NCBI GenBank assembly: GCA_016210495.1 | Contig: JACQUC010000214.1 | Coordinates: 1-44,331, forward strand | Length of the DNA: 44,331 nt | Source of the DNA: Chloroflexota bacterium | GTDB taxonomy: Bacteria > Chloroflexota > FW602-bin22 > JACPRP01 | Direction: 5' to 3' | In this document: positions 24,104 through 31,436 of the stretch, in pieces | How the letters are laid out: each line of letters opens with the position of its first letter | How positions within the stretch are numbered: the first letter of the stretch is position 1 | Program-made: the position numbers and the translations under genes | The notes under the pieces: model-generated | Databases searched by the model: none | Seen by the model: the letters and a program-made list of their open reading frames with translations, nothing else | Told to the model about the DNA's origin: nothing

Positions 24104-25855
24104 ATGGGCGGCGTTGGTTCTGACAAACTCATCAAGGCCGACGTACTGATAATAGGAGGCGGCCTGGCAGGCACCTGGGCGGCACTGCGCGCGGCGGACT
24201 TCGTCGAAAACGTGGTGTTGGTGGACAAAGCGCAAGTGTCTCGCAGCGGGTCCAGCACGTCGGCCGCAGGCATCATGCTGGCGTCGATGCCCGGCGACGA
24301 TCTGGATGCCTGGACCAAGGAGATCGTCGAGCGCGGCGATTTTATCAACGACCAGGATTGGGTGCAGGTGATGGTTGGCGACCAGATCGAGCGGGTCCTG
24401 GAAATGGATAGTTGGGGCATCGGCTTCGAGAGGGACGAGAAGGGCAACATCGCCCGCACCATCACCCGAGCGCACAAAGAGACGCGTGTCCTCATGTTCC
24501 ACGGCAAGCAACTGATGGAGAAGATGCGGGAACAGGTGCTCAAGAAAAAGGTGAGGCTGGTCGAGCGGGTGATCGTAACCGACTTGCTGACTTCCGACGG
24601 CGCTCATCCAACTATGGGCAAGGTGATAGGCGCCATCGGGTTCAACTGTCGCACCGGAGACCATTACACTTTCGAGGCTAGGGCCACCGTCGTCTCTACG
24701 GGCTGCATTCATCCCAAGCGGGGCGGCGAATACGTCGACAACATCAATGGCGACGGCTGCGCGATGGGCTACCGCGCGGGAGCCGACCTCATCAGTATGG
24801 AGCTAAACACCGCCGGCCATTTGCAGGGGTGGGAGCGCAAATATTGGTTCGCCGGGCTCAGCTTGATGCAGGGCCTGGGCGTCCGGTTTGTAAACAAGCA
24901 GGGCGAGAGGTTTATGGAGAAGTACGACCCCGATCTAATGGAGAGGTCGAAACTTGCCACCCTCTCGCAGGCGTTCTGCAAAGAAGCCCTGGAGGGTCGC
25001 GGGCCAGTGTACGCCGATATGCGACACTTTACCCCCGAAGCCCTCGCCCAATTGCGCCGGGTTGTCCCTCTGGCTATGCTCATCTTCGACCGCGCCGGCA
25101 TCGATCTGAGCAAGCAGATAGTCGAGTATGCGCCGTTCAACGGCGTGTTTGGCACCTGTGGCGATGGCGGACTCTGGGTCAATACCTACTGCGAGACCAA
25201 TGTCCCCGGCCTCTACGGGGCAGGCGGCGCGACAAAGATTCTGCCACACGGCACTTACGCGGTGGGCGGGCTCAACCTTGCCTATTGCTGCGTTTCGGGC
25301 CACCGGGCTGGTGAAAACGCGGCCAAGTACGCCATCGGCGCCGGCCAGCTCCCGATCCGGCCCGACCAGGTTCTCCTCCTGCGGGAGCAGACTATCGCGC
25401 CGATGGGACGGACGGCTGGCGTGAAAGCAGATGACGTCTTCGATCGTGTAATGGAGATCACCGTTCCAGCACAGTACAGCACATTCAAGAACGAGAGAAG
25501 AATCAAGAAAGTGCTGGCGGAACTCGAGGGAGTGAAGGCCTCGCTGTCCGAGCTGGCTGCCCCGAATCCGCACGAGCTGGTAAAAGCCCAGGAAGCGAGG
25601 AATTATGTCCAGTGCGCCGAGCTGGTGTTCAAGGCGGCGCTGGAAAGGAAGGAGAGCCGCGGCTCGCACTATCGAGAAGAGTACCCGTACCGGGACGACG
25701 ACAACTGGCTCAAATGGATCGTTCAGCGGCGCGAGAATGGCTCAGTCGGTATGCGCATCGAGCACATTCCCATCTGGCGATACCCGGTTAAGCCTGAGAC
25801 CTACGGCAAGAAGCCCCATCCGGTGCAGGTCTTTCTTGAGCCAGGGGAGGAGTAG
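24104..25855 (+). CDS. FAD-dependent oxidoreductase, fumarate reductase/AprA-like flavoprotein subunit
   Basis: This 583-residue flavoprotein starts with a Rossmann FAD motif (GGGLAG at 18-23), has the flavin-linked segment SRSGSSTSAAGI, the late GLYGAGGATK motif, and the C-terminal signature SRGSHYREEYPYRDD shared by fumarate reductase, succinate dehydrogenase and L-aspartate oxidase. It is followed three bases later by a two-cluster ferredoxin gene, the arrangement seen in adenylylsulfate reductase and related enzymes. Start is ATG at 24104 with GGAGGAAG upstream; an earlier in-frame ATG at 24089 lies upstream of that site. It probably reduces or oxidises a cyclic or unsaturated carboxylate, passing electrons through the ferredoxin. 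No signal peptide is seen, so it is cytoplasmic. The substrate is unknown. Confidence 0.88.
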   Translation: MGGVGSDKLIKADVLIIGGGLAGTWAALRAADFVENVVLVDKAQVSRSGSSTSAAGIMLASMPGDDLDAWTKEIVERGDFINDQDWVQVMVGDQIERVLEMDSWGIGFERDEKGNIARTITRAHKETRVLMFHGKQLMEKMREQVLKKKVRLVERVIVTDLLTSDGAHPTMGKVIGAIGFNCRTGDHYTFEARATVVSTGCIHPKRGGEYVDNINGDGCAMGYRAGADLISMELNTAGHLQGWERKYWFAGLSLMQGLGVRFVNKQGERFMEKYDPDLMERSKLATLSQAFCKEALEGRGPVYADMRHFTPEALAQLRRVVPLAMLIFDRAGIDLSKQIVEYAPFNGVFGTCGDGGLWVNTYCETNVPGLYGAGGATKILPHGTYAVGGLNLAYCCVSGHRAGENAAKYAIGAGQLPIRPDQVLLLREQTIAPMGRTAGVKADDVFDRVMEITVPAQYSTFKNERRIKKVLAELEGVKASLSELAAPNPHELVKAQEARNYVQCAELVFKAALERKESRGSHYREEYPYRDDDNWLKWIVQRRENGSVGMRIEHIPIWRYPVKPETYGKKPHPVQVFLEPGEE

Positions 25856-25858
25856 ACA

Positions 25859-26077
25859 GTGGGAATCCAGAAGATAGACGAGGATTTGTGCAACGGGTGC
25901 GGTATCTGTGTCGATAGCTGCCCCATGGATGTGATAAGGATGAACGATTCGACCTGCCAGGCATACCTGGCATTCCCTGGAGACTGCACCACCTGCTATC
26001 TGTGCGAGCTAGATTGTCCTGTTGAAGCAATCTCCGTGTCGCCGGAGGCGACTAGAAGAATGATTCTGCCTTATTAG
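25859..26077 (+). CDS. 2x[4Fe-4S] ferredoxin, AprB-like small subunit
   Basis: This 72-residue protein binds two [4Fe-4S] clusters through Cys11, Cys14, Cys17, Cys21 (CNGCGICVDSCP) and Cys43, Cys46, Cys49, Cys53 (CTTCYLCELDCP). Start is GTG at 25859 with GGGGAGG just upstream, three bases after the flavoprotein stop, so the two are likely co-translated and form one complex. It should carry electrons to or from the flavin. A close paralogue is encoded at 35698-35913, also next to a flavoprotein gene. Confidence 0.92.
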   Translation: MGIQKIDEDLCNGCGICVDSCPMDVIRMNDSTCQAYLAFPGDCTTCYLCELDCPVEAISVSPEATRRMILPY

Positions 26078-26099
26078 AAGTGCACGACAAGGGGGATAG

Positions 26100-27518
26100 G
26101 TGAAAATGAGTGCAGCGCTCAGAGACTTCCTGCACTACATCGAGGAAAACGAGCCAAAGGAGCTCGTGCGGATTCACGCGCCGATAGACCCCAACATGTT
26201 CGAGGCGAACGCTATCTATAAGAAGCTCAACGACCTGGGCAAGTGGCCGGCTCTGCTTTTCGAAAACCCCAAGGACCTCACAGGCGCCAGAAGCGAGTAT
26301 AACCTGCTCGTAGGGGTCACCGCCAATCAGAGGAAAGCGGAAATAGCTCTGGGGCTGAAGCCGGGCTCGAGAGCGGACCTCGTGAACGAGTACCTCAAGA
26401 GGGAGAGCCGCACGATTAAGCCGGTTGTCGTCGACAAAGCAGAGGCGCCGGTCAAAGAGGTGGTAATGACGGGCGATGCGGTGAACCTCGCCAAGATGCC
26501 CGTGGTGCGCCAGCACGAGATGGATGGCAACCCGTACTTCGACACGGCAGTGGTTGCCTGGGACGAGGAGTACGGCTACAACACCTCGTTCCAACGAATG
26601 ATGTATCTAGACGAAAACCATACGGCTTTCCACGCGGCCCCTCGACATCTATGGACCTATCTCCAGAAGTGGGAGAGTGCCGGGCGTGCGCTTCCCATGG
26701 CCATAATAATCGGCCACCACCCAAGCTTCTATATGGGCGCCCTCACGCTGGCGCCGATAGACACCGACGAGTACGAAGTGATCGGTGGAGTGATGAAGGA
26801 GCCCCTGAGGCTCGTCCCATCGGAGGCCTACGGGGATCGGCTGTTGGTACCAGCCGACGCCGAGGTGATCGTCGAGGGCGAGTTGCTGCCGAACGTGCGG
26901 ACGATGGAGGGACCTTTTGCGGAGTTCACGGACTACTACGGGCCCCAACGCCTGCGCTGGGTCTTCGAAGTGAAGGCTGTGACGCACAGACGGAATCCGA
27001 TTTTCATGACCCACATTAGCGGTGACCAGTACCAGGAAGATTACTACATCGACATTGGTAAGGAAGCTGGGGTGCTGCGAGTGGTGAGGAACGCAGCACC
27101 CAGCGCGGTCGCCGTAGCGATGCTCGGCAGGGGACTTGCCTACAATGTCGTCATATCTATGAAGAAGCGGATGGAGGGCGAGCCTATGAGGGCGGCCCTG
27201 GCCGCGCTGGGAAGTCGTGACCACGTGAAGCACGTCATCGTCGTCGACCACGACATCGACCCCTGGAACTTGAAAGAGGTGATGTGGGCCATCGCTATGA
27301 GAGTACAGGCGGGCAAGGACGTCACAATCTTGAGGAATCTCAAAGGCTCGCCTCTGGACCCCTCTGCCGACCACGAGTTGGCGACCGACGGCATGATCAT
27401 CGACGCGACGATTCCGCTGAACAGGCCCTTCGAGCCGGTGACCAATATTCCTAAGAAGGTCCTGGACAGAGTAAACCTCGAAGAATACGTCAACCCGGAT
27501 TACCTCAAGGCGCTTTGA
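26100..27518 (+). CDS. UbiD family decarboxylase (prenylated-FMN dependent), first copy
   Basis: This 472-residue protein belongs to the UbiD/Fdc family, which uses prenylated FMN to add or remove CO2 from aromatic or alpha,beta-unsaturated acids. The catalytic trio is identifiable: Arg166 (SFQRMMYL), Glu270 and Glu275 (MEGPFAEFTDYYG), matching Arg173-Glu277-Glu282 of the fungal enzyme. The region around the Arg departs from the common GTYRMQ pattern, so its substrate pocket probably differs from that of the second copy at 27784. Start is GTG at 26100 after AAGGGGGAT; ATG at 26106 is also possible. It follows the ferredoxin gene by 22 bases. No UbiX-type prenyltransferase gene is in the window, so the cofactor must come from elsewhere. 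Confidence 0.9.
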   Translation: MKMSAALRDFLHYIEENEPKELVRIHAPIDPNMFEANAIYKKLNDLGKWPALLFENPKDLTGARSEYNLLVGVTANQRKAEIALGLKPGSRADLVNEYLKRESRTIKPVVVDKAEAPVKEVVMTGDAVNLAKMPVVRQHEMDGNPYFDTAVVAWDEEYGYNTSFQRMMYLDENHTAFHAAPRHLWTYLQKWESAGRALPMAIIIGHHPSFYMGALTLAPIDTDEYEVIGGVMKEPLRLVPSEAYGDRLLVPADAEVIVEGELLPNVRTMEGPFAEFTDYYGPQRLRWVFEVKAVTHRRNPIFMTHISGDQYQEDYYIDIGKEAGVLRVVRNAAPSAVAVAMLGRGLAYNVVISMKKRMEGEPMRAALAALGSRDHVKHVIVVDHDIDPWNLKEVMWAIAMRVQAGKDVTILRNLKGSPLDPSADHELATDGMIIDATIPLNRPFEPVTNIPKKVLDRVNLEEYVNPDYLKAL

Positions 27519-27537
27519 GGAATGGAAGGAGATGGAA

Positions 27538-27783
27538 ATGACGCTAATCTTCTACGTTGAATGCCCGGAGTGCCACAAATCCTATTGCGGAGACGTGGAG
27601 CTGCTGCACGTGGACGCGGAGCTCCACTGCCCCCACTGCGGACTATACTTTAGGAAGGAGGACAGTCCCAACATCGTCAAGCCCGCCAAGACTACTCACG
27701 ATATCAGATCCACGACCGGTAGCCAGGACCTGTCGAAGTACACGATCTACAAGCCCAAGAACCCGTTGAGAATGAAGCTGTAA
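27538..27783 (+). CDS. Small zinc-ribbon protein between two UbiD genes
   Basis: This 81-residue protein has two CxxC knuckles, Cys9/Cys12 (CPECHK) and Cys31/Cys34 (CPHCGLYF), predicted to bind zinc. The rest is polar. It lies between two UbiD genes, 19 bases after the first and directly abutting the second (stop TAA followed by ATG). Small zinc-ribbon subunits (BsdD/VdcD type) accompany some phenolic-acid UbiD decarboxylases, so an accessory role is plausible, but homology to them is not established. Start ATG at 27538 has AAGGAG six bases upstream; the ATG at 27532 is too close to that site. Confidence 0.75.
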   Translation: MTLIFYVECPECHKSYCGDVELLHVDAELHCPHCGLYFRKEDSPNIVKPAKTTHDIRSTTGSQDLSKYTIYKPKNPLRMKL

Positions 27784-29244
27784 ATGAAACCCTACAACGA
27801 CTTGCGCGAGTTCATTCAGGCGTGCGACGAGATCGGCGAGCTGAAAAGGTATGACGGTGCGGACTGGAACCTCGAGATCGGCGCGCTAACGGAATTGGAG
27901 AGCGAGCAGCGGGGATCAGCGCTGCTTTTCGATGAGGTTCCAGGCTACCCATCCGGCTATCGCGTTTTCACCAATGGCCCCATAACGCTCAGGCGAAGCG
28001 CTCTGGCTCTTGGATTTCCTTTGGATCTACCGGGCATCGAGCTCCTGAAGCTTTGGAAGCAGAGGTTTCGTGAGCTCAGGCCGATTCCCCCGGTTGAAGT
28101 CGACGACGGACCCGTCTTGGAAAACGTGATCACCGGAGAGGCCATCAATCTCTTCAAGTTCCCGGTCCCCAAGTGGCACGAGCTCGACGGAGGTCGCTTT
28201 ATCGGCACGCAGGACGCGGTGATCACGCGTGATCCCGACGAGGGTTGGGTAAACCTTGGCACCTACCGCGTCATGTGCCACGACAAGAAGTCCGCCACCG
28301 TTATGGCCAACCACGGCAAGCACAACCGCATTATGATGGACAAGTACCATCGGCGGGGAGAACCCTGTCCGGCCGCCGTCGTCATCGGGGCGGACCCTCT
28401 GATCTGGGCCGTGTCGATGACCTCCCTGCCCTGGGGCGTCAGCGAATACGATTTCGCCGGCTCCTTTCTGGGGGAGCCGATGCAGGTCGTGAGAGCGCCT
28501 TACACCGGCCTACCGGTTCCAGCCAATGCCGAGATCGTCATCGAGGGTGAGATCCCTCCTCTCAGCGTTCGCGCGGAGGACGAAGGTCCGTTTGGCGAGT
28601 GGGCCGGCTATTACTCGCACTTCGTCAAGAAGTCGGGATACGTGCTGGAGGTGAAATCGGTTCTACATCGCCACAATCCCGTCCTGGGTGGGGCACCGCC
28701 GCTTCGGCCACCAATGGAAAACGATTACGCCCTGCCGTTCAAGATGGCCGGAGCCGTCTGGTACCAACTCGAGGTGGCGGGTATCTCGGGCATCAAAGGA
28801 GTCTGGCAACTGGCGATGGAGGGAGGCCCGTCGATTCTGGTGGTGGCTCTGAAACAGCAATACGCGGGACACGCTAAGCAGGTGGCGCTAGCCGCGGCCT
28901 CTTCGCGAGGCGGCGCTTTCGTCGGCAAAGTCGTGATTGTGGTGGACGACGACGTCGACATCACCGACAACGATCAGGTGCTCTGGGCGCTGGGCACCCG
29001 GATGAACGTCGACAACGTCGACATCGTCAAGGGCCTGCCAACCGACCCCACCGATCCGTCCACACCCCCCGGGCTGCGCTACAGCGGCTACGCAGTGAAC
29101 TCCAGACTCATCATCGATGCTTGCAGGCCTTACGCCACTTTGCAGGACTTCCCACCCGTCAACGTGTTCGGCGAAGAGTACCGCAAGAAGATTAGGGAAA
29201 AATGGGGTATCCAAGTTAAGAACAAGGAAGGAGATCGCAAATGA
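27784..29244 (+). CDS. UbiD family decarboxylase (prenylated-FMN dependent), second copy
   Basis: This 486-residue UbiD protein keeps the classic pattern: Arg162 (NLGTYRVM), Glu267 and Glu272 (EDEGPFGEWAGYY). It starts at ATG 27784 directly after the TAA of the zinc-ribbon gene and its stop overlaps the start of the binding-protein gene (ATGA), so all are co-translated. It and the first copy are clearly different in sequence and presumably act at different steps or form a mixed complex. Expected activity is reversible decarboxylation of an aromatic or enoic acid, in the cytoplasm. The substrate is unknown. Confidence 0.92.
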   Translation: MKPYNDLREFIQACDEIGELKRYDGADWNLEIGALTELESEQRGSALLFDEVPGYPSGYRVFTNGPITLRRSALALGFPLDLPGIELLKLWKQRFRELRPIPPVEVDDGPVLENVITGEAINLFKFPVPKWHELDGGRFIGTQDAVITRDPDEGWVNLGTYRVMCHDKKSATVMANHGKHNRIMMDKYHRRGEPCPAAVVIGADPLIWAVSMTSLPWGVSEYDFAGSFLGEPMQVVRAPYTGLPVPANAEIVIEGEIPPLSVRAEDEGPFGEWAGYYSHFVKKSGYVLEVKSVLHRHNPVLGGAPPLRPPMENDYALPFKMAGAVWYQLEVAGISGIKGVWQLAMEGGPSILVVALKQQYAGHAKQVALAAASSRGGAFVGKVVIVVDDDVDITDNDQVLWALGTRMNVDNVDIVKGLPTDPTDPSTPPGLRYSGYAVNSRLIIDACRPYATLQDFPPVNVFGEEYRKKIREKWGIQVKNKEGDRK

Positions 29245-30287
29245 AGGCATCCGGGCTACGACTAATCGCTACCGTGGTTGGATTGCTCATCATCGCGCTC
29301 GCTTGCGCCCCTGCCGCGCCCCAACCCAAGCAAGTGGTCAAAGTGACGATGGGGGGAATTAGAGGGGTCTCGGACGCTGGTGACTTCATCGCCCTGGAGA
29401 AAGGCTTTTTCAGGGAACAGGGCCTGGACGTCGAGTCGCTCGCGTTTGACACGGGAGCCAAGATGATGGCCCCGCTGGCAACCGGTGAGTTGGACGTGGG
29501 CGCTACGGCGCCGGCAGCCGCCCTGTTCAACGCCGTCGCCAGGGAGATCACCATCAAGATCGTGGCGGATAAGGGCTCGGTGCCCCAGAAAGACAGCTTC
29601 CAGTCGCTACTGGTCCGGCAAGACCTCATAGACAGTGGGAAGGTCAAGGACTATGCCAACCTTAAGGGACTGAAAGTGGCGCTCGTGTTCACCGGCGTCA
29701 GCGGCCACGTCGAGCTTGACAACGCCTTGAAGAAGGGTGGGCTCAAGCTCGAAGACGTCGAAGTGGTCGCCATACCTTTTCCGGACATGGCCGTCGCGTT
29801 CGCCAACAAATCCATCGACGCGGCCATCAACATCGAGCCGTTCGTGACGGACGCGCAGGAGAAGAAGCTGGCGAAAGTGTTCAAGATGAGCAACGAGTTC
29901 TATCCCAACCATCAGCAGGCCGTGGTGCTGTACTCGCCTGAGTTCGTCAAGAACAAGCCCGACGCGGCCAAGCGCTACATGGTGGCCTATCTGAAGGCCG
30001 TGCGTTACTACAACGACGCCTTCGTCAAGAAAGACAAGAAGGCTATGGACGAGGTGATCGACATCCTGGCCAAGTCTACAGCCGTCAAGAACAAGGATCT
30101 TTACGCCAAGATGACGATGCCCGGCCTCGATCCCGATGGCAGGGTCATGATCGATAGCTTGAAGTTCGACCAGGATTGGTATATGGCCAAGGGCTTCCAA
30201 AAGGAGAAAGCTGACATCGACAAGCTGGTGGACACATCATTTGCCAAGTACGCGGTGGAGCAATTGGGCGGTGCGTACAAGAAGTAG
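29241..30287 (+). CDS. ABC transporter substrate-binding lipoprotein (NMT1/SsuA-like)
   Basis: This 348-residue protein has a signal peptide ending in a lipobox with Cys22 (IIALAC), so it is a lipid-anchored binding protein. It resembles the NMT1/THI5-like and nitrate/sulfonate/taurine-binding families (GGIRGVSDAGDFIALEKGFF, then LATGELDVGATAPAAALFN). It carries no permease or ATPase gene beside it; the nearest importer genes are at 40588-42359, which have their own binding protein. It overlaps the second UbiD gene by four bases. It probably delivers the pathway substrate, perhaps sharing that importer. No terminator is evident before the following 367-base gap. Confidence 0.88.
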   Translation: MKASGLRLIATVVGLLIIALACAPAAPQPKQVVKVTMGGIRGVSDAGDFIALEKGFFREQGLDVESLAFDTGAKMMAPLATGELDVGATAPAAALFNAVAREITIKIVADKGSVPQKDSFQSLLVRQDLIDSGKVKDYANLKGLKVALVFTGVSGHVELDNALKKGGLKLEDVEVVAIPFPDMAVAFANKSIDAAINIEPFVTDAQEKKLAKVFKMSNEFYPNHQQAVVLYSPEFVKNKPDAAKRYMVAYLKAVRYYNDAFVKKDKKAMDEVIDILAKSTAVKNKDLYAKMTMPGLDPDGRVMIDSLKFDQDWYMAKGFQKEKADIDKLVDTSFAKYAVEQLGGAYKK

Positions 30288-30654
30288 AAAAGGTAGCCAT
30301 AGCAGCTAATCGTGCCCTTGGCCCGCCTAGAGCGAGCGTCCTGTCCCCTCTCCCTGAACGGGCCGAGGGGAGGCCGGTTTTCGTGATAACCAGCAAACCT
30401 GTGACCGGGCGACCAGCCAGTCCCCTCTCCCTCGCGGCTAGAGGGAGAGGGTTAGGGCGCCTGAGGCCCGCCTGAGGCGGACCCAAGGCAGGTGAGGGTC
30501 GTTCTCTAGGCAGCAGTAGCAAGCAAGAGGGACCGAGAGCCACACCGTGGAAGCAAGTCCTGCTGACCGGTAGTGCTAATGCGCTCCGGGCACGAGGTTG
30601 CCTGCATGCAGCCTTCGCGGTCGACGTATTTTCGTACTCGGGAGGGAGTAGAAT
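30288..30654. other. Intergenic region with hairpin repeats
   Basis: This 367-base gap interrupts an otherwise tight operon. It carries a perfect ten-base hairpin CCCTCTCCCT (30423-30432) with AGGGAGAGGG (30442-30451), the same repeat found inside the GT39-DUF2298 gene. A related imperfect hairpin (CCCCTC...GAGGGG) lies about 80 bases upstream, and a CCGCC/GGCGG pair lies just downstream. No clear promoter was found, although the gap is long enough to hold one. Two short open frames here look spurious. Confidence 0.55.
30423..30451. repeat. CCCTCTCCCT/AGGGAGAGGG hairpin repeat
   Basis: This perfect ten-base stem with a nine-base loop has no T-run after it. It matches the stems at 13113-13133, 13208-13228 and 13299-13326, showing that this family lives in both coding and noncoding DNA. 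Confidence 0.75.
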
Positions 30655-31278
30655 ATGGATACGCGCTTTGTTCTCGACCCCAGCGAAACCGCGCTCCTGG
30701 TGGTGGACATGCAGAATGGCTTCTGCGATCCGCAGGGCACCCTGGCCCGCTCCGGGCGCAACTACCTTCCCCAATACGAGATCGTGCCCAGGGTCAAGGA
30801 GTTGGTGCATCTCTGCCGCGCAGCCGGCATCCACACCGTATGGTCGATACAGAAGCATTTTCCGGACGACATGGCCAGGAAGCGGCACAAGATACCCTCG
30901 CACCTGGACAAGCAAGGCTCCCTTCCCTGTCTGGCGGATACGTGGGATGCCGAGTTGGTGGACGTGCTGAAGAGCGAGGTGAGGCCTCAGGACGACGTGT
31001 TGGAGAAGCACCGTTCTTCCTGTTTTTACAACACCACCCTCGAAGTGAAGCTGAGAATGCGCGGCATAACGACGCTCATCGTGTGCGGTGTCTCCACCAA
31101 TTACTGTGTAGAGTCGACCATTCGCGACGCCTACGCCCGCGACTACGACATTGTTATGGTCGAGGATTGCACGGCTTGCCCCTGGGAAGACCTCCAAAAA
31201 GCCACGGTCAAGAACGTGGAGATCTTCTACGGAATGGCCGTGCGGCTTGCTGCGTTGAAAGATATTCTACCTGGATAG
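30655..31278 (+). CDS. Isochorismatase-family cysteine hydrolase
   Basis: This 207-residue protein has the cysteine-hydrolase triad of the isochorismatase family: Asp18 (LLVVDMQNGF), Lys118 (EKHRSSCF) and Cys151 (CGVSTNYCVESTIRDA). Members hydrolyse amides or related bonds, for example N-carbamoylsarcosine, nicotinamide or maleamate. It sits upstream of HyuA/HyuB-type genes; a pairing of these families occurs in creatinine and hydantoin breakdown, where N-carbamoylsarcosine amidase follows the ATP-dependent hydantoinase. Start is ATG 30655 with GGGAGGGAG upstream. The actual amide is unknown. Confidence 0.9.
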   Translation: MDTRFVLDPSETALLVVDMQNGFCDPQGTLARSGRNYLPQYEIVPRVKELVHLCRAAGIHTVWSIQKHFPDDMARKRHKIPSHLDKQGSLPCLADTWDAELVDVLKSEVRPQDDVLEKHRSSCFYNTTLEVKLRMRGITTLIVCGVSTNYCVESTIRDAYARDYDIVMVEDCTACPWEDLQKATVKNVEIFYGMAVRLAALKDILPG

Positions 31279-31282
31279 TTCT

Positions 31283-31406
31283 CGGTGCGAAATAGAACAG
31301 CGTAGGCGAGGTTTCCTCGCTCTGGGCTGGTGCGAGCGGGCATGCGTGGGGGCGGACGGCCCTGTCCGCCCGGGGTGGGGTGGGGCGCGCCGCCATTCTG
31401 CACCAG
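31283..31406. repeat. MITE-like element with two hairpins and partly matching ends
   Basis: The region between the isochorismatase stop and HyuA holds GGTGCGAAATAG (about 31284), a GTAGGCGAGG hairpin (31301-31318), a strong hairpin GGGCGGAC/GTCCGCCC (31350-31357/31364-31371), and the tail GCCGCCATTCTGCACCAG (31389-31406). The ends are roughly inverted (GGTGC...GCACC). A related arrangement is seen at 37594-37674 and a tail-bearing copy at 9999-10060. It is probably a short mobile or REP-like element. Confidence 0.6.
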
Positions 31407-31436
31407 AAACCAGATCGCTCGTTGGGAGGGTGGTCC

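Noticed and set aside
23605..24712. Minus-strand open frames of 264-312 codons over the amidohydrolase and flavoprotein genes
   Set aside because: They are antisense shadows without ribosome-binding sites or recognisable domains.
30423..30451. Rho-independent terminator after the binding-protein gene
   Set aside because: The stem is strong but has no T-run and belongs to a repeat family also found inside a coding sequence.
30145..31197. Minus-strand open frame of 350 codons across the 30288-30654 gap
   Set aside because: It is antisense to the binding-protein and isochorismatase genes, and its middle is hairpin-repeat translation.
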